Shown here in pieces: positions 31,382 to 40,560 of a DNA stretch of 64,000 nt. Origin of the DNA: Paenibacillus doosanensis (lineage in GTDB: Bacteria > Bacillota > Bacilli > Paenibacillales > NBRC-103111); contig NZ_JANYUY010000046.1 of NCBI RefSeq assembly GCF_025060755.1, positions 1 to 64,000 of the forward strand. The letters are read 5' to 3'. The notes under the pieces were generated by a model that saw only the letters and a list, made by a program, of their open reading frames with translations, was not told the DNA's origin and made no database searches. The position numbers were made by a program, and so were the translations under genes. How positions within the stretch are numbered: position 1 is the stretch's first letter; the number at the start of each line of letters is the position of its first letter.

Positions 31382-33736
31382 ATGCCCAAATATTTATTTC
31401 GTTTGCTCAGCTTCAGCTTCATTCTCGCGGCGGTTCCTGTTAGCTTGATCGGTATCATCTCGTATATTATCGCCTCGGGCGATATTGAAGATAAAGTGAA
31501 AGAAGGCAACATGCAGGTGCTGCTGCAAACGCAAATGCGCGTGGAGCAAGCGCTAAAGACGCTTGAGCTGACCTCGCTGCAGTTCGTCAACTCGCCCACC
31601 GTAACCTCCTCTTTGAATGAAGAGCTCGGGTATGACGATTTTTCCAAGCTGAGGGACTTATCCAAAGGCTTGTATAATCTGCAAACGTTCACGAGCGTCA
31701 GAGAAGCGTATTTCGTCAATTTAAATAAAGATTGGATGGTCAGCTTCTCCATATTCCGTAAATTCAGCACATATCCGGGTCATGAGCAATTTGCTTCGTA
31801 TGCGAAATACCCTAACAGTCTGTTCTGGATTACGAAAAGCCCTAAAACGGACGAAGTCGCGAAAAAGCCGGATATCGCCAAGATACCGGACGAAGCGGCC
31901 GAGACCGACGACGGCAGCGGCGGGGAGACAAGCTCTTCGAGCCCTCCGGCGCTCCGCATGGTGTACAAGATTCCCGTCATTCCAATGACGAGCCAGCCTA
32001 AGGGGCTGCTAATCGTTGAAATATTGAACAGCCAAGTGAAAGCGCTGCTTTCCAACAATAAGAAACTGGGCGATGTAAGCGTGCTCGACAGCGAAGGGCA
32101 GAACTTTTTGCTTGACGATAGCGAGACCGACTCGAACGCGGAAATTCACGCCCTGGTCGCGGAGAAAGTGCGCGAAACCGGCGAAGACTCCGGATTTTTT
32201 AACGCTTACGTTCACGACGAGGAGCTCGGCGTAACCTACCGTTCTTCGTCGTATAACGGATGGATCTATGTGTCCGTCGTTTCGATCGAGGACATCACGA
32301 AGCAGTCGAAGAAAATCGCTTGGGTGACGTTCATCGCCTGCACCGTCATTTTCATTCTCGTCGCTCTGGTCGCTTTTTACGGCAGCCGTCGGATGTATTC
32401 CCCGATCAAGAGATTGTTCGAATTTACGAAGGATATCCAGGTAGAGGGCCAGGAGCATAAGGATGAATTCGATTCGATCGAGCAGCGTTTCCGCACCTTG
32501 TTCAGCACGGAGCAGCAGCTTCAGCAGCAAGTGAAGGGGCAGTTTACGCAGCTGAAGGAATTTTTCGTACTCAAGCTGTTCACGGGACAGTTATCGGACG
32601 GCGATCTGGCTTACCGTTCGCAAATGTTCGGTTTTCCGACGGAATGGAATCGGCTCGGCGTCATTACGGTGCAGATCGATACGCTGCAGGAGGGCAAATA
32701 CCGCGATCATGACAAGGAGCTGCTGCTGTTTGCCATCAACAATATGGTCGGCGAGCTCATTGCGCAGCAGGAACGGTTCAGCCCGATTTTGCTGGAGCAA
32801 TCCCAGGTTACGCTGCTCATCTGCAATCTGGAGGACGATGCGGCTTGCAAGGAATACTTTTTCCGGACGGCGGAGATGATCAGAGAGAAAATCCGCGAGT
32901 ATTTGCACTTGCCGATCAGCATTGGGATCAGCCGTCCCTTTGACCGGGCAACGGAAGCCAGCCGGGCCTACGGCGAGTGTCTGGAAGCGTTGAAGTGCAG
33001 AATAAGCCTCGGCAATGAAATCATCATCCACTACGACGATATCGACGCCGGCAAGAAAGATATGGAAATGACGGTGTACACCCAACTGAAGCTGCTGGAG
33101 GATCAGCTTATCAACGCAGTCAAGTTGGGAGATACAGAACGCGTGGACGGCGTGTTCGACAAATATATCGGGGTTATCGTGGAGAAAGGCATTCATTTCA
33201 ACGAATATCCCGTTCTCATGATGCAGCTTATCTCCAAAGCGTTTCAACTTGTGCAGGAGCAAGGGGGAGCGGTGAAGAAAGTGCTCGGAGACAAGGCGAC
33301 GATCGACCATTTCATCAAACTGAGCACGCTGGAGGAAATTGTAAAATGGTTCAAGGTCGAGCTGTTCGAGCCGATCATCGGCTTCCTGAACACGCAGGCC
33401 GAGTCGCAATACGTCAATATCGCCAATCAGATGGTGAAGCTCGTCCACGAGCGGTTCGATCAAGAAATCTCGCTGGAGGCATGCGCGACCATACTGAGCT
33501 TCCATCCGGTTTATTTGAGCCGGGTGTTCAAGAAGGAGATGGGTATCAATTTCAGCGAATACCTCGCCGAATACAGGATGAATATGGCGAAAACTTGGCT
33601 GGAGACGACCAATCTGAAAATTTCCGAAATTGCCGAGAAGCTCAACTATACGAATACGACGGCGTTTATCCGCACGTTCCGTAAAATCGTCGGCATGACC
33701 CCGGGGCAGTACCGGGACCAGTACAATAAGAAATAA
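31382..33736 (+). CDS. AraC family regulator with extracellular sensor domain
   Basis: A 784-aa one-component transmembrane regulator. TM1 (about residues 8-30) and TM2 (about 314-338) bracket a ~280-residue extracellular domain containing a Ser/Glu-rich loop near 165-185. A HAMP-like segment (MYSPIKRLFEFTKD) follows, then a ~300-residue cytoplasmic region and the AraC double helix-turn-helix near 690-780 (ISLEACATILSFHPVYLSRV; LKISEIAEKLNYTNTTAFIR). The ribosome site AGGAGG lies 8-9 nt upstream. Such regulators in Paenibacillus commonly control the neighbouring polysaccharide-uptake operon; here the next gene is a solute-binding protein. A terminator (33747-33778) separates them. Confidence 0.9.
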   Translation: MPKYLFRLLSFSFILAAVPVSLIGIISYIIASGDIEDKVKEGNMQVLLQTQMRVEQALKTLELTSLQFVNSPTVTSSLNEELGYDDFSKLRDLSKGLYNLQTFTSVREAYFVNLNKDWMVSFSIFRKFSTYPGHEQFASYAKYPNSLFWITKSPKTDEVAKKPDIAKIPDEAAETDDGSGGETSSSSPPALRMVYKIPVIPMTSQPKGLLIVEILNSQVKALLSNNKKLGDVSVLDSEGQNFLLDDSETDSNAEIHALVAEKVRETGEDSGFFNAYVHDEELGVTYRSSSYNGWIYVSVVSIEDITKQSKKIAWVTFIACTVIFILVALVAFYGSRRMYSPIKRLFEFTKDIQVEGQEHKDEFDSIEQRFRTLFSTEQQLQQQVKGQFTQLKEFFVLKLFTGQLSDGDLAYRSQMFGFPTEWNRLGVITVQIDTLQEGKYRDHDKELLLFAINNMVGELIAQQERFSPILLEQSQVTLLICNLEDDAACKEYFFRTAEMIREKIREYLHLPISIGISRPFDRATEASRAYGECLEALKCRISLGNEIIIHYDDIDAGKKDMEMTVYTQLKLLEDQLINAVKLGDTERVDGVFDKYIGVIVEKGIHFNEYPVLMMQLISKAFQLVQEQGGAVKKVLGDKATIDHFIKLSTLEEIVKWFKVELFEPIIGFLNTQAESQYVNIANQMVKLVHERFDQEISLEACATILSFHPVYLSRVFKKEMGINFSEYLAEYRMNMAKTWLETTNLKISEIAEKLNYTNTTAFIRTFRKIVGMTPGQYRDQYNKK

Positions 33737-33746
33737 ACGCTGATAG

Positions 33747-33778
33747 GGCTCGAACCGTTCGCTGTTCGGGTCTTTTGG
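33747..33778 (+). terminator. Terminator after 784-aa regulator
   Basis: GGCTCGAAC pairs with GTTCGGGTC (two wobbles) around an 8-nt loop and is followed by TTTT. Confidence 0.6.
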
Positions 33779-33935
33779 CGCAGAATGATCCTCAAGCGAA
33801 CGTCAGGTTAAAAATTGCCGATAGCGTGTAACGCGCGGGCAAAGGCATAATGAGCTTGCCTGCCCGCCGCAAGCCTCCGGGCCGTAAGGCTCCGGCGGAA
33901 CGCTTCTTGAGCTTCTACAGGAGGTGGACGGAACA

Positions 33936-35444
33936 ATGAGAACAAAAGAAGTTGCTGCGGTGCTGACACTAATGCTCGCGAGCGGGATCGCCGCGGGCTG
34001 CAGCGGGCCGGGTGGAGCGGCGAATACGGCGAAGAAAGGGGAAGGCCAATCGCCGTTTATATTGACGATTGCGACGGCGCAGGTCGGCGACATTCCGGAG
34101 AAGGAAAGCGACGTGCTCGAAGCGATCGAGAGCTATACGAATACGAGGCTGGATATTCAGTGGATACCGACCGCAGCCTACGACGATAAGATCAATATTA
34201 TGATCGCTTCGAATGAAATGCCTATGATGCTGAGAGTCAAGTACATTCCGACGGCGATCAGCGCGATGAAGTCGGGCATGTTCTGGGAAATCGGACCTTA
34301 TCTGAAGGAGTACAAAAACTTGTCCGCGCAAAACGGGCAGTTTTACGACAATATTTCGGTCGACGGCAAAGTTTACGGAATCCCGATCTACCGCGATATC
34401 GCAAGAGCGGCCTTAATCTACCGCAAAGATTGGCTCGATGCGCTCGGGCTAAAGCCTCCGGCTACGGCGGACGAATGGTATCAGGCATTGAAGGCGACGG
34501 CTCTCAACGATCCTGACAAAAACGGGAAAAACGATACGTACGGCATGGTGCTGTCCAAAAAATACAACGACGGCTCCGCTTCCGTTACGACGCGGCTTGC
34601 CACCAGCCTTGGAGCCCCGAACAAATGGGGAGTGGAAAACGGCCGGTTTATTCCGGAATTTATGACGGAACCGTTTATGGATATGCTGCGGATGCTCCGT
34701 AAGGCGTACAGCGAAAAGCTGATCAATCCGGATTTTGCCGTGCTGGACGAATCCGAGGCGGAGAAGGCTTACGACCTCGGCAAAGGGGCGATCCGCATAG
34801 CCGTCGCCCAGAATGCCAAAAGCATGCAGGATCGCCTGCAGAAAACGAATCCGAACGGCATATTCGACGTCATCCCTTTGGCAGGGTCTAAAGGAACGAG
34901 AGTATCGGGAGAAATCGGCAACAATGGCCTGTACGTTTTTCCGAAATCGACGGTCAAAACGGAAGAAGATCTCAAGAAAATTCTCGCTTTTGCGGATAAA
35001 ATGATGGACCCGCCGATGTCGACGCTGCAGCTGCGAGGGCTCGAAGGCAAGCATTTTGTCAAAACGGCCGACGGCAAGACGGAAATGAAAGATTTCAGCG
35101 CCTTCCAGCGCGAGGTCAAGCCGTACCGGGACAGCTTGTTCAATATAGAGGGCTATAACGTGCTTCCGCTTAAGGACACTCCGTTGGGGGAAAAAGGCAA
35201 TGAGGTCGCTCGGGATAATCTCGAGTTCTCGGTTCCGAATCCGGCGCTTAATCTCGATTCTCCGACGTATACGGATAAGGGCAAAGAGCTGGAGACGATG
35301 ATTATGGATGCGCAAACCAGGTTTATCTTGGGCAAAATCGATGAAGCCGGCTGGCTCTCCGAAGTGGATAAATGGCGGAAGGCCGGCGGAGATATGATGA
35401 TTAAGGAATATGAGCAGGCTTATGCGAAGGCAGGCAAGAAATAA
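33936..35444 (+). CDS. Extracellular solute-binding lipoprotein (LplA-like, carbohydrate)
   Basis: A 502-aa binding protein with a lipoprotein signal (lipobox AAGC, Cys near residue 22). The size and features (ALIYRKDWLDALGLKPPATA, then DPDKNGKNDTYGM with a Ca-loop-like Asp cluster) place it in the large LplA/YtcQ-type family that binds oligosaccharides, often alginate- or pectin-derived. Start ATG 33936 behind AGGAGG. No permease genes follow; instead an alpha/alpha-barrel protein, an epimerase and a hydrolase follow, so its permeases must be elsewhere. A stem-loop (GCGCCAG/CTGGCGC, ~35473-35512) follows the gene. Confidence 0.88.
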   Translation: MRTKEVAAVLTLMLASGIAAGCSGPGGAANTAKKGEGQSPFILTIATAQVGDIPEKESDVLEAIESYTNTRLDIQWIPTAAYDDKINIMIASNEMPMMLRVKYIPTAISAMKSGMFWEIGPYLKEYKNLSAQNGQFYDNISVDGKVYGIPIYRDIARAALIYRKDWLDALGLKPPATADEWYQALKATALNDPDKNGKNDTYGMVLSKKYNDGSASVTTRLATSLGAPNKWGVENGRFIPEFMTEPFMDMLRMLRKAYSEKLINPDFAVLDESEAEKAYDLGKGAIRIAVAQNAKSMQDRLQKTNPNGIFDVIPLAGSKGTRVSGEIGNNGLYVFPKSTVKTEEDLKKILAFADKMMDPPMSTLQLRGLEGKHFVKTADGKTEMKDFSAFQREVKPYRDSLFNIEGYNVLPLKDTPLGEKGNEVARDNLEFSVPNPALNLDSPTYTDKGKELETMIMDAQTRFILGKIDEAGWLSEVDKWRKAGGDMMIKEYEQAYAKAGKK

Positions 35445-35472
35445 CATCCGATCGAATAAGTATAGAGATCGA

Positions 35473-35512
35473 TGCGCCAGTATTCCGGGCGATTTGTTCT
35501 GCGGGGCTGGCG
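35473..35512 (+). promoter_or_regulatory. Intercistronic stem-loop after binding-protein gene
   Basis: GCGCCAG and CTGGCGC are exact complements around a ~25-nt loop, with no T tract after. Such hairpins often stabilise the binding-protein part of an operon mRNA or attenuate the downstream genes. The role is inferred. Confidence 0.4.
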
Positions 35513-35542
35513 CAAGTTCGACATTCGGGGAGGACAGTGCAT

Positions 35543-37183
35543 ATGACGGAGCGTGTGAAGGATAAGGAAGCTTCAATCGTCCGGCGGTATATCGAAGCGG
35601 TGCGGCAATTCGCCGAATTGGCGCTGGATAAGGCGCGGGATCGTTACGGGAAGGAAGCTACTCCGCTGTTTGCCGACGGCATTCATTCGCGGACTTATGA
35701 GCCGGTTCGCTGGCTATCTCAGGGACAGAGCTGGACTCTATCCAATTTGGCCAATCAGCAAAATTGGCTGCGGACGCTTGACGGACTCAGCGAGCTGACG
35801 GGAGAAGCCCGTTATCGGGAGGCGGCGGAAGCGGCGGTCCGCTACGCCTTGGATGAGCTGCGCTACGGCAAGCTGTTGTACTGGGGCGGGCACATGGCCT
35901 TCGACTTGGAGAGCAAGCAACCGGTGCATGCCGCCGATAAAGGGCCGCAGCATGAGCTGAAATGCCATTATCCGTATTATGAGCTGATGAACCGGGTAAA
36001 CCCGGAGGAGACCGCGCGCTATATTGAGGCGCTGTGGGCCGGTCATATTACCGATTGGAGCAATCTCGAATTCAGCCGCCACGGGCAGCCGGTCCGTGAT
36101 CTGCGGGAACAGGACGTATGGGAGCAGGATTATGCGGAGGACAGCCCGGTTTTTTTCACCGGGCGCGGACTTACGTTCATTAATGCGGGGAGCGATCTGT
36201 TCTACGCCGCGGCGATGTATCATCGCTTCTTCGGCGAAGAGAAGCCGCTGCAATGGGCTAAGCGGCTCGCCCATCGCTATGTTGAAACCCGCAACCCCGA
36301 GACGGGGCTCGGCGGTTACCAATTCAGCATCTCCGTGCTGCCGGGACAGCGGGGAGATAGGGCCGTCGATCAGTTCGGCGAGCAGCTTAAGGAGCATGCC
36401 CCGATCGAAGCGACTCTGACCACGGCAAGGCAGGCGCATACGATCATCGGAGAGGCCGCGCTGTGCCGCATGTCGCTGGCCGAGACGCTGGGTACTTCCG
36501 GGCGTGAATTTCTGGACTGGGCCGTCGAGGATTTGCTCGCCTACGGCGAGTATGCTTACGACCCGTTCGATCATTCGTTTCATCCTATGCTGACGAACGG
36601 GACGAGATTGACCGGGCTCGTGATGGAGAAGAGCGGTTACTACGGACGCGCCGGCGAACAGCTCAAGGCGGCTCAGGCGGATGTGCTGCTGCTGTGGTCG
36701 TATGTGAAGGCATATCGGCTGTCCGGGAATGCCAAGCTGTGGACCTTGGCCAGAAGCATCGGCGGCGGCCTGGGCTTCGGCGATATCGGCACGCCGGAAG
36801 GAGGGGCAACGGACTTGCCGTCGGAGCTTCAAACCGCCGATCCTGTCGCTATCTTCGCGCTGCTGGAGCTGTTCGAGACGACGGGGCAGCGCAAGTTTCT
36901 GCAGCTGGCCCAAAGAGTCGGCGACCGCATCGTGCTGTACCGCTTCCATCGCGGGCTGTTCATGCCAAGCCCCGATCACGAATATGCGAAGCTCGATGCG
37001 TTGGAGCCGCTGGCGCTGCTGCATCTGGCGGCCGCGATGCTGGGCGTGCGCGGGCGCATGCCGGCGTACTGCGGCGGAAGGCCGTTTTTTGCCGCGGCTT
37101 ACGACGGACTCGGGCATCAAACCGATAATATTTTGCTGTATCAGAAAAATCTGCCTTCTTCGCCGCTTGCAGAATCGCTTTAA
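35543..37183 (+). CDS. (alpha/alpha)-barrel polysaccharide-active protein, PL2-like (tentative)
   Basis: A 546-aa cytoplasmic protein (no signal peptide) rich in helical hairpins with conserved aromatic and His residues: QSWTLSNLANQQNWLRTL near 73-90, YWGGHMAFDLESK near 112-124, QHELKCHYPYYELM near 134-147. Length, the His/Glu/Lys pattern and the setting fit intracellular pectate exolyases of PL2, but it could be another alpha/alpha-barrel lyase or hydrolase, so the family is tentative. GGGGAGGA precedes the start; ATG 35543 is preferred over ATG 35537. It follows an oligosaccharide-binding protein and precedes an epimerase and an esterase-like hydrolase, consistent with intracellular breakdown of acidic oligosaccharides. 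Confidence 0.55.
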   Translation: MTERVKDKEASIVRRYIEAVRQFAELALDKARDRYGKEATPLFADGIHSRTYEPVRWLSQGQSWTLSNLANQQNWLRTLDGLSELTGEARYREAAEAAVRYALDELRYGKLLYWGGHMAFDLESKQPVHAADKGPQHELKCHYPYYELMNRVNPEETARYIEALWAGHITDWSNLEFSRHGQPVRDLREQDVWEQDYAEDSPVFFTGRGLTFINAGSDLFYAAAMYHRFFGEEKPLQWAKRLAHRYVETRNPETGLGGYQFSISVLPGQRGDRAVDQFGEQLKEHAPIEATLTTARQAHTIIGEAALCRMSLAETLGTSGREFLDWAVEDLLAYGEYAYDPFDHSFHPMLTNGTRLTGLVMEKSGYYGRAGEQLKAAQADVLLLWSYVKAYRLSGNAKLWTLARSIGGGLGFGDIGTPEGGATDLPSELQTADPVAIFALLELFETTGQRKFLQLAQRVGDRIVLYRFHRGLFMPSPDHEYAKLDALEPLALLHLAAAMLGVRGRMPAYCGGRPFFAAAYDGLGHQTDNILLYQKNLPSSPLAESL

Positions 37184-37332
37184 CGTGGCAGAGGAAACTG
37201 GTATCATGGAAGCGGAAGCGTTCGACATGTTCCCGGGTTAAGGAAATCCGGGGACCGCAGCGGCCGAAAGATGTCTCACGCATGTGCAGCCGTCGATTTC
37301 ACCACACTTTTACAAGGGAGATGGGAAACAAC

Positions 37333-38151
37333 ATGTCAGTAGGAATTTTAGCGCATAACGTAGGCACGCTGCCGTATAAAGAGCTGGCGGCCAAGGTAGC
37401 CTCTTACCAATTCAAATATGTTCAGCTTGCTTTGTCCAAAGCGATTTCGGACGTCGATTGCAGCTTGGGCAAATTAAGCCCGGGGCTTGCGAACAACATC
37501 GCCGAGGCATTCGACAGAAACGGCGTAAAAATTCCCGTGCTAGGCTGTTACGTCAGTTTGATCGAGCTTGACGACGCCGCTTTCCGCCGCAATGTGGACC
37601 GGTTCAAGGAGCATTTAAGAATGGCCCGGCATTTCGGTACGGCCATCGTCGCTACGGAAACCGGCGTGCCGGATACGGATCAATTCGACCGTTATCAGGC
37701 GCGGTTGAAATCCGCCGTTGAGGAGCTTGCCGAAGAGGCGGAGAAATGGGGCGTGTTCATCGGCCTCGAAGCGGCCAACCGTCATTTGATCGGCTCTGCG
37801 CCGCAGCTTGCGGAGTTGATCGATGAGATCCCGTCCTCCAATATCGGCGTCGTTATCGATCCGGTTAACTTGATGACGCAAAGCAATTACGAGAACCAGC
37901 ATGAAGTGATGCAGGAAGCGTTCCGCCTTCTCGGCAGCCGCGTTGTCAGCGTCCATGCCAAGGACATGCGGGTGAATGAGAACGGGAAGCTGGAGACCGT
38001 CTCCTCCGGCAGAGGCATGCTGAACTATCGGATGTTTATGGAGCTGGTCCAGCAGCATAAACCGCAGGTTCATATTACTTTGGAAGGCGTCCAAATCGAG
38101 CATATGGATTTATCCCGCGATTATGTGCTGAAGCATCTGGCGGAGGTGTAG
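37333..38151 (+). CDS. Sugar phosphate isomerase/epimerase (TIM barrel)
   Basis: A 272-aa TIM-barrel protein of the same broad family as the genes at 1958 and 14227. Active-site-type segments include IVATETGVPD near 96, IGLEAANRH near 138, GVVIDPVNLM near 167, and VVSVHAKDMRV near 198 with a final ITLEGVQ. Starts at 37321 (ATG directly after AAGGGAG) or 37333; the latter gives MSVGILAHNVG, the usual N-terminus. The neighbouring stretch 37290-37310 contains TTTCACCACACTTTTAC, a fragment like the ends of the palindromic repeats. It is 4 bp from the downstream hydrolase and coupled to it. Confidence 0.83.
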   Translation: MSVGILAHNVGTLPYKELAAKVASYQFKYVQLALSKAISDVDCSLGKLSPGLANNIAEAFDRNGVKIPVLGCYVSLIELDDAAFRRNVDRFKEHLRMARHFGTAIVATETGVPDTDQFDRYQARLKSAVEELAEEAEKWGVFIGLEAANRHLIGSAPQLAELIDEIPSSNIGVVIDPVNLMTQSNYENQHEVMQEAFRLLGSRVVSVHAKDMRVNENGKLETVSSGRGMLNYRMFMELVQQHKPQVHITLEGVQIEHMDLSRDYVLKHLAEV

Positions 38152-38155
38152 CGCG

Positions 38156-39223
38156 ATGGCTCCCGATCATGGAATGCCCGAAGCTTGGCGCCCAAACGCG
38201 CTGATCAACCGCTTGTATGAGCGAAGCGTAAGCAAGCACGCCGATATCGCCGCGCTGCCTCTTGAGGAGCAGGAAGCGGCCAGAGCGGAGCTGAGAGGCA
38301 AGCTGAAAGAGCTGCTCGGCTCGATTCCGGAGCAGGCGGACGAGCTGAGCGCGGTCGTCATGGAAAGCGTGGATTGCGGCGATTACATACGGGAGAAGGT
38401 TGAGTTCCGCACATATGACGACTTGACGATGCTGGCTTATGTGCTGGTGCCGCAGGCCGCCGCCGCGTCCGGCTCCGAGCGCCGCCCTGCGGTGCTGGCC
38501 GTTCACGGGCATGGCTACGGCAGCAAGGAGGTTGTAGGTTTAACGCCGACGGGCGAGGACAATACCGGCAATCCGAATCTGTACAAGCATTTCGCCGTAG
38601 AGCTGGCAAGGCGCGGCTTCGTCGTCATTGCGCCGGAGCTGCTCGGCTTCGGAGAACGCAGGATGGCCGAGGATGCGAAGGCCGAGCCGGGCGGCAATTC
38701 CTGCTTCCGCCTCGCCTCTTCTCTGATGCTGATGGGGCAATCGCTGGCGGGCGTCAGAGTGTACGAGCTGCTCCGCACCGTCGATTACGCCTTCACCCGT
38801 CCGGAGATCGATCCGCAGCGGATCGGCGTCATGGGAATGTCCGGCGGCGGTATGGTGACGGCGCTTGCTTCGGCGCTTGACGTGCGCTTCGGGGCGACGG
38901 TCGTCAGCGGTTATACGAACCTGTTTAAGACGAGCATTATGGACCGTAACCATTGTCTCGACAACTATGTTCCGGGACTGCTGCAGTACGGCGAAATGCC
39001 GGACTGGATCGGCCTGATCGCGCCGCGGCCGCTCTTCATTGAATCGGGGAGCGGAGACACGGTATTTCCGATCCGCGGTTCCCGCGAAGCAGTCGCCAGA
39101 CTGCAGCGCATCTATGACAGCGCCAATAACGGCGAAGCGTTCGGTTACGAAATATTCGAAGGCAAGCATGAAATCTCGGGAGCGCAGTCTTATCAGTGGC
39201 TCGTTTCGCAGCTAATGTCTTAA
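38156..39223 (+). CDS. Alpha/beta hydrolase family protein (acetylesterase-like)
   Basis: A 355-aa serine hydrolase. The nucleophile elbow is GMSGGG near residue 225, the oxyanion segment AVHGHGYG near 116, the acid probably in ESGSGDTVFP near 300 and the His in EGKHEIS near 341. It resembles the group that includes acetylxylan esterases and glucuronoyl-type hydrolases (large lid, ~350 aa). No signal peptide. It ends the locus that starts with the binding protein at 33936; removing acetyl or other ester groups from imported oligosaccharide is a plausible role (inference). A terminator follows. Confidence 0.82.
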   Translation: MAPDHGMPEAWRPNALINRLYERSVSKHADIAALPLEEQEAARAELRGKLKELLGSIPEQADELSAVVMESVDCGDYIREKVEFRTYDDLTMLAYVLVPQAAAASGSERRPAVLAVHGHGYGSKEVVGLTPTGEDNTGNPNLYKHFAVELARRGFVVIAPELLGFGERRMAEDAKAEPGGNSCFRLASSLMLMGQSLAGVRVYELLRTVDYAFTRPEIDPQRIGVMGMSGGGMVTALASALDVRFGATVVSGYTNLFKTSIMDRNHCLDNYVPGLLQYGEMPDWIGLIAPRPLFIESGSGDTVFPIRGSREAVARLQRIYDSANNGEAFGYEIFEGKHEISGAQSYQWLVSQLMS

Positions 39224-39247
39224 AGCCATCATAACTATAGGATCGGT

Positions 39248-39284
39248 CATAGGGGGGCGCCGTTTGCGGCGCGTCCCTTTTTTG
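39248..39284 (+). terminator. Terminator after alpha/beta hydrolase
   Basis: GGGGCGCCG-TTTG-CGGCGCGTCCC-type stem followed by TTTTTT. Copy B of R1 starts about 20 bp later. Confidence 0.75.
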
Positions 39285-39306
39285 ACGGAATTTATAAGTT
39301 TTGGGG

Positions 39307-39431
39307 CTCCCCCGAAAGGAAAGTCTAGCCCTAGAACGATCCCAGAGGAAGGGTTAGACGCCGATCCAGCTGAAGCCGGATGCGGACGGAATAAGCTTCA
39401 GAGCATCACGCCACTTTTGGGGGATTTGTTC
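39307..39431. repeat. R1 dispersed element, copy B
   Basis: A 125-bp core from CTCCCCCGAAAGG to TTTTGGGGGATTTGTTC with terminal inverted repeats. It is about 90% identical by eye to copy C, with no left extension. The internal hairpin reads ATCCAGC-TGAA-GCCGGAT: one base change gives an A-C mismatch on the plus strand but a G-U pair on the minus strand. The remaining gap to yunB holds no supported gene. Confidence 0.7.
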
Positions 39432-39571
39432 CGGGGGAGAAGCGGGCTTGCTCTTCTTTTTTTGCCCGGGGGCGCATAAGCTGTAACGTACATGCCGAGG
39501 CCGTCTTAAGAAAAATACAAGCGTGGCGCCCGCGGCCCGGCTTGTTACGCTTTGCGTTAGGGGGGAACCGG

Positions 39572-40384
39572 ATGCCGATGCTGAAACGAAGGTGGAAGAG
39601 CAGCCCCACAGGCGCGAAAAAAATGAGACGCAATCTGCTGCTCCTCTTTCTCATTTTTGTATTGTTTGCGGTGCAGTCGTTTATTTACTTGGAAAAAAAC
39701 TTGTGGCCGCCGCTCGTCAATTTGGCGAAAGTACGCCTGAAGCAGATCGCCACCCAGTCGATCAATACGGCGATCTCCGACAGATTGTCGCTGGGGACGA
39801 ACTACGAGCAGCTGATCGACTGGAGAACGGATAAGAACGGCAAAATTACCGGCTTCATGCTGAACTACTCGGAGCATATGCGCATTACGTCGGATACGAT
39901 CAAGACGGTAGAGGGACAGCTGCTTAACCTGCAGTCGATTCCGGAGCATATTCCGCTCGGTCAGGCTATGCACAGCTCCATTCTCGCTTCGTTCGGCCCG
40001 AATATTCCCGTCCGGCTGGTCCCAGCAGGCAATGTAAAGGTCGATTTGAACACCAGGTATCAAAATGCAGGCATTAACATGATTCTGGTGGAGGTGTATA
40101 TCCATATCGTCGCCGAAGTGAGCGTGATCATCCCGTTCGATTCCGAGCCGGAAGTGGTGGAGACGGAGGTTCCCGTATCTTACGCTCTTGTCGTGGGCGA
40201 CGTTCCGACGTATTACTTCGACGGCAAGGGAAATCCGGCGGGCAGCAATACGCCTCCGCCGAGCTTGGCGCTGCCTCCGGGCATCAACAGCATGATGAAC
40301 AAGGACGGTTCCGCCGCCGCGGGAACGGGAGCGGGCGCTGCAGCCGGAAGCGCCAAGAGCGGCGCAGAATCGGCTGCCAAGTAA
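39572..40384 (+). CDS. yunB: Sporulation protein YunB
   Basis: A 270-aa protein with one N-terminal membrane helix (LLLLFLIFVLFAVQSFIYL, about residues 20-38) and a large outer domain. Recognisable YunB features are INTAISDRLSLGTNYEQLI and GNVKVDLNTRYQNAGINMIL. In B. subtilis yunB is a SigmaE-controlled sporulation gene of unclear biochemical role. The C-terminal ~40 residues are a Gly/Ala/Ser-rich tail absent from the core family. Start ATG 39572 behind AGGGGGGAA. It lies beside a LytH-like peptidase, as in Bacillus. Confidence 0.87.
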   Translation: MPMLKRRWKSSPTGAKKMRRNLLLLFLIFVLFAVQSFIYLEKNLWPPLVNLAKVRLKQIATQSINTAISDRLSLGTNYEQLIDWRTDKNGKITGFMLNYSEHMRITSDTIKTVEGQLLNLQSIPEHIPLGQAMHSSILASFGPNIPVRLVPAGNVKVDLNTRYQNAGINMILVEVYIHIVAEVSVIIPFDSEPEVVETEVPVSYALVVGDVPTYYFDGKGNPAGSNTPPPSLALPPGINSMMNKDGSAAAGTGAGAAAGSAKSGAESAAK

Positions 40385-40385
40385 A

Positions 40386-40455
40386 CGAGCCGGGTGCCGT
40401 TAGGCTCCCGGCTTAAGGCCGCTGCGCTGCGGCGTGGGCCTTAAGCGCTTTGCGT
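40386..40455. terminator. Convergent terminator hairpins between yunB and lytH-like gene
   Basis: Two stems are present: AGCCGGG...CCCGGCT, then CTTAAGGCC...GGCCTTAAG around GCTGCGCTGCGGCGTG. No long T tract follows. Confidence 0.5.
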
Positions 40456-40560
40456 ACGCTGCGCCTTCGAGAGACGCGGCACAGCCCGCGTATTTCGCCC
40501 GGCAAAGTCTACCGAAATAAACTCCGGCCCTTTGGGCGCGGAGTTCACGGAACCGACCGG

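Noticed and set aside
35738-37228. 496-codon minus-strand frame opposite the PL2-like gene
   Set aside because: Composition is typical of an antisense shadow (Arg/Gln/His-rich), with no start signal; the plus-strand gene fits its operon.
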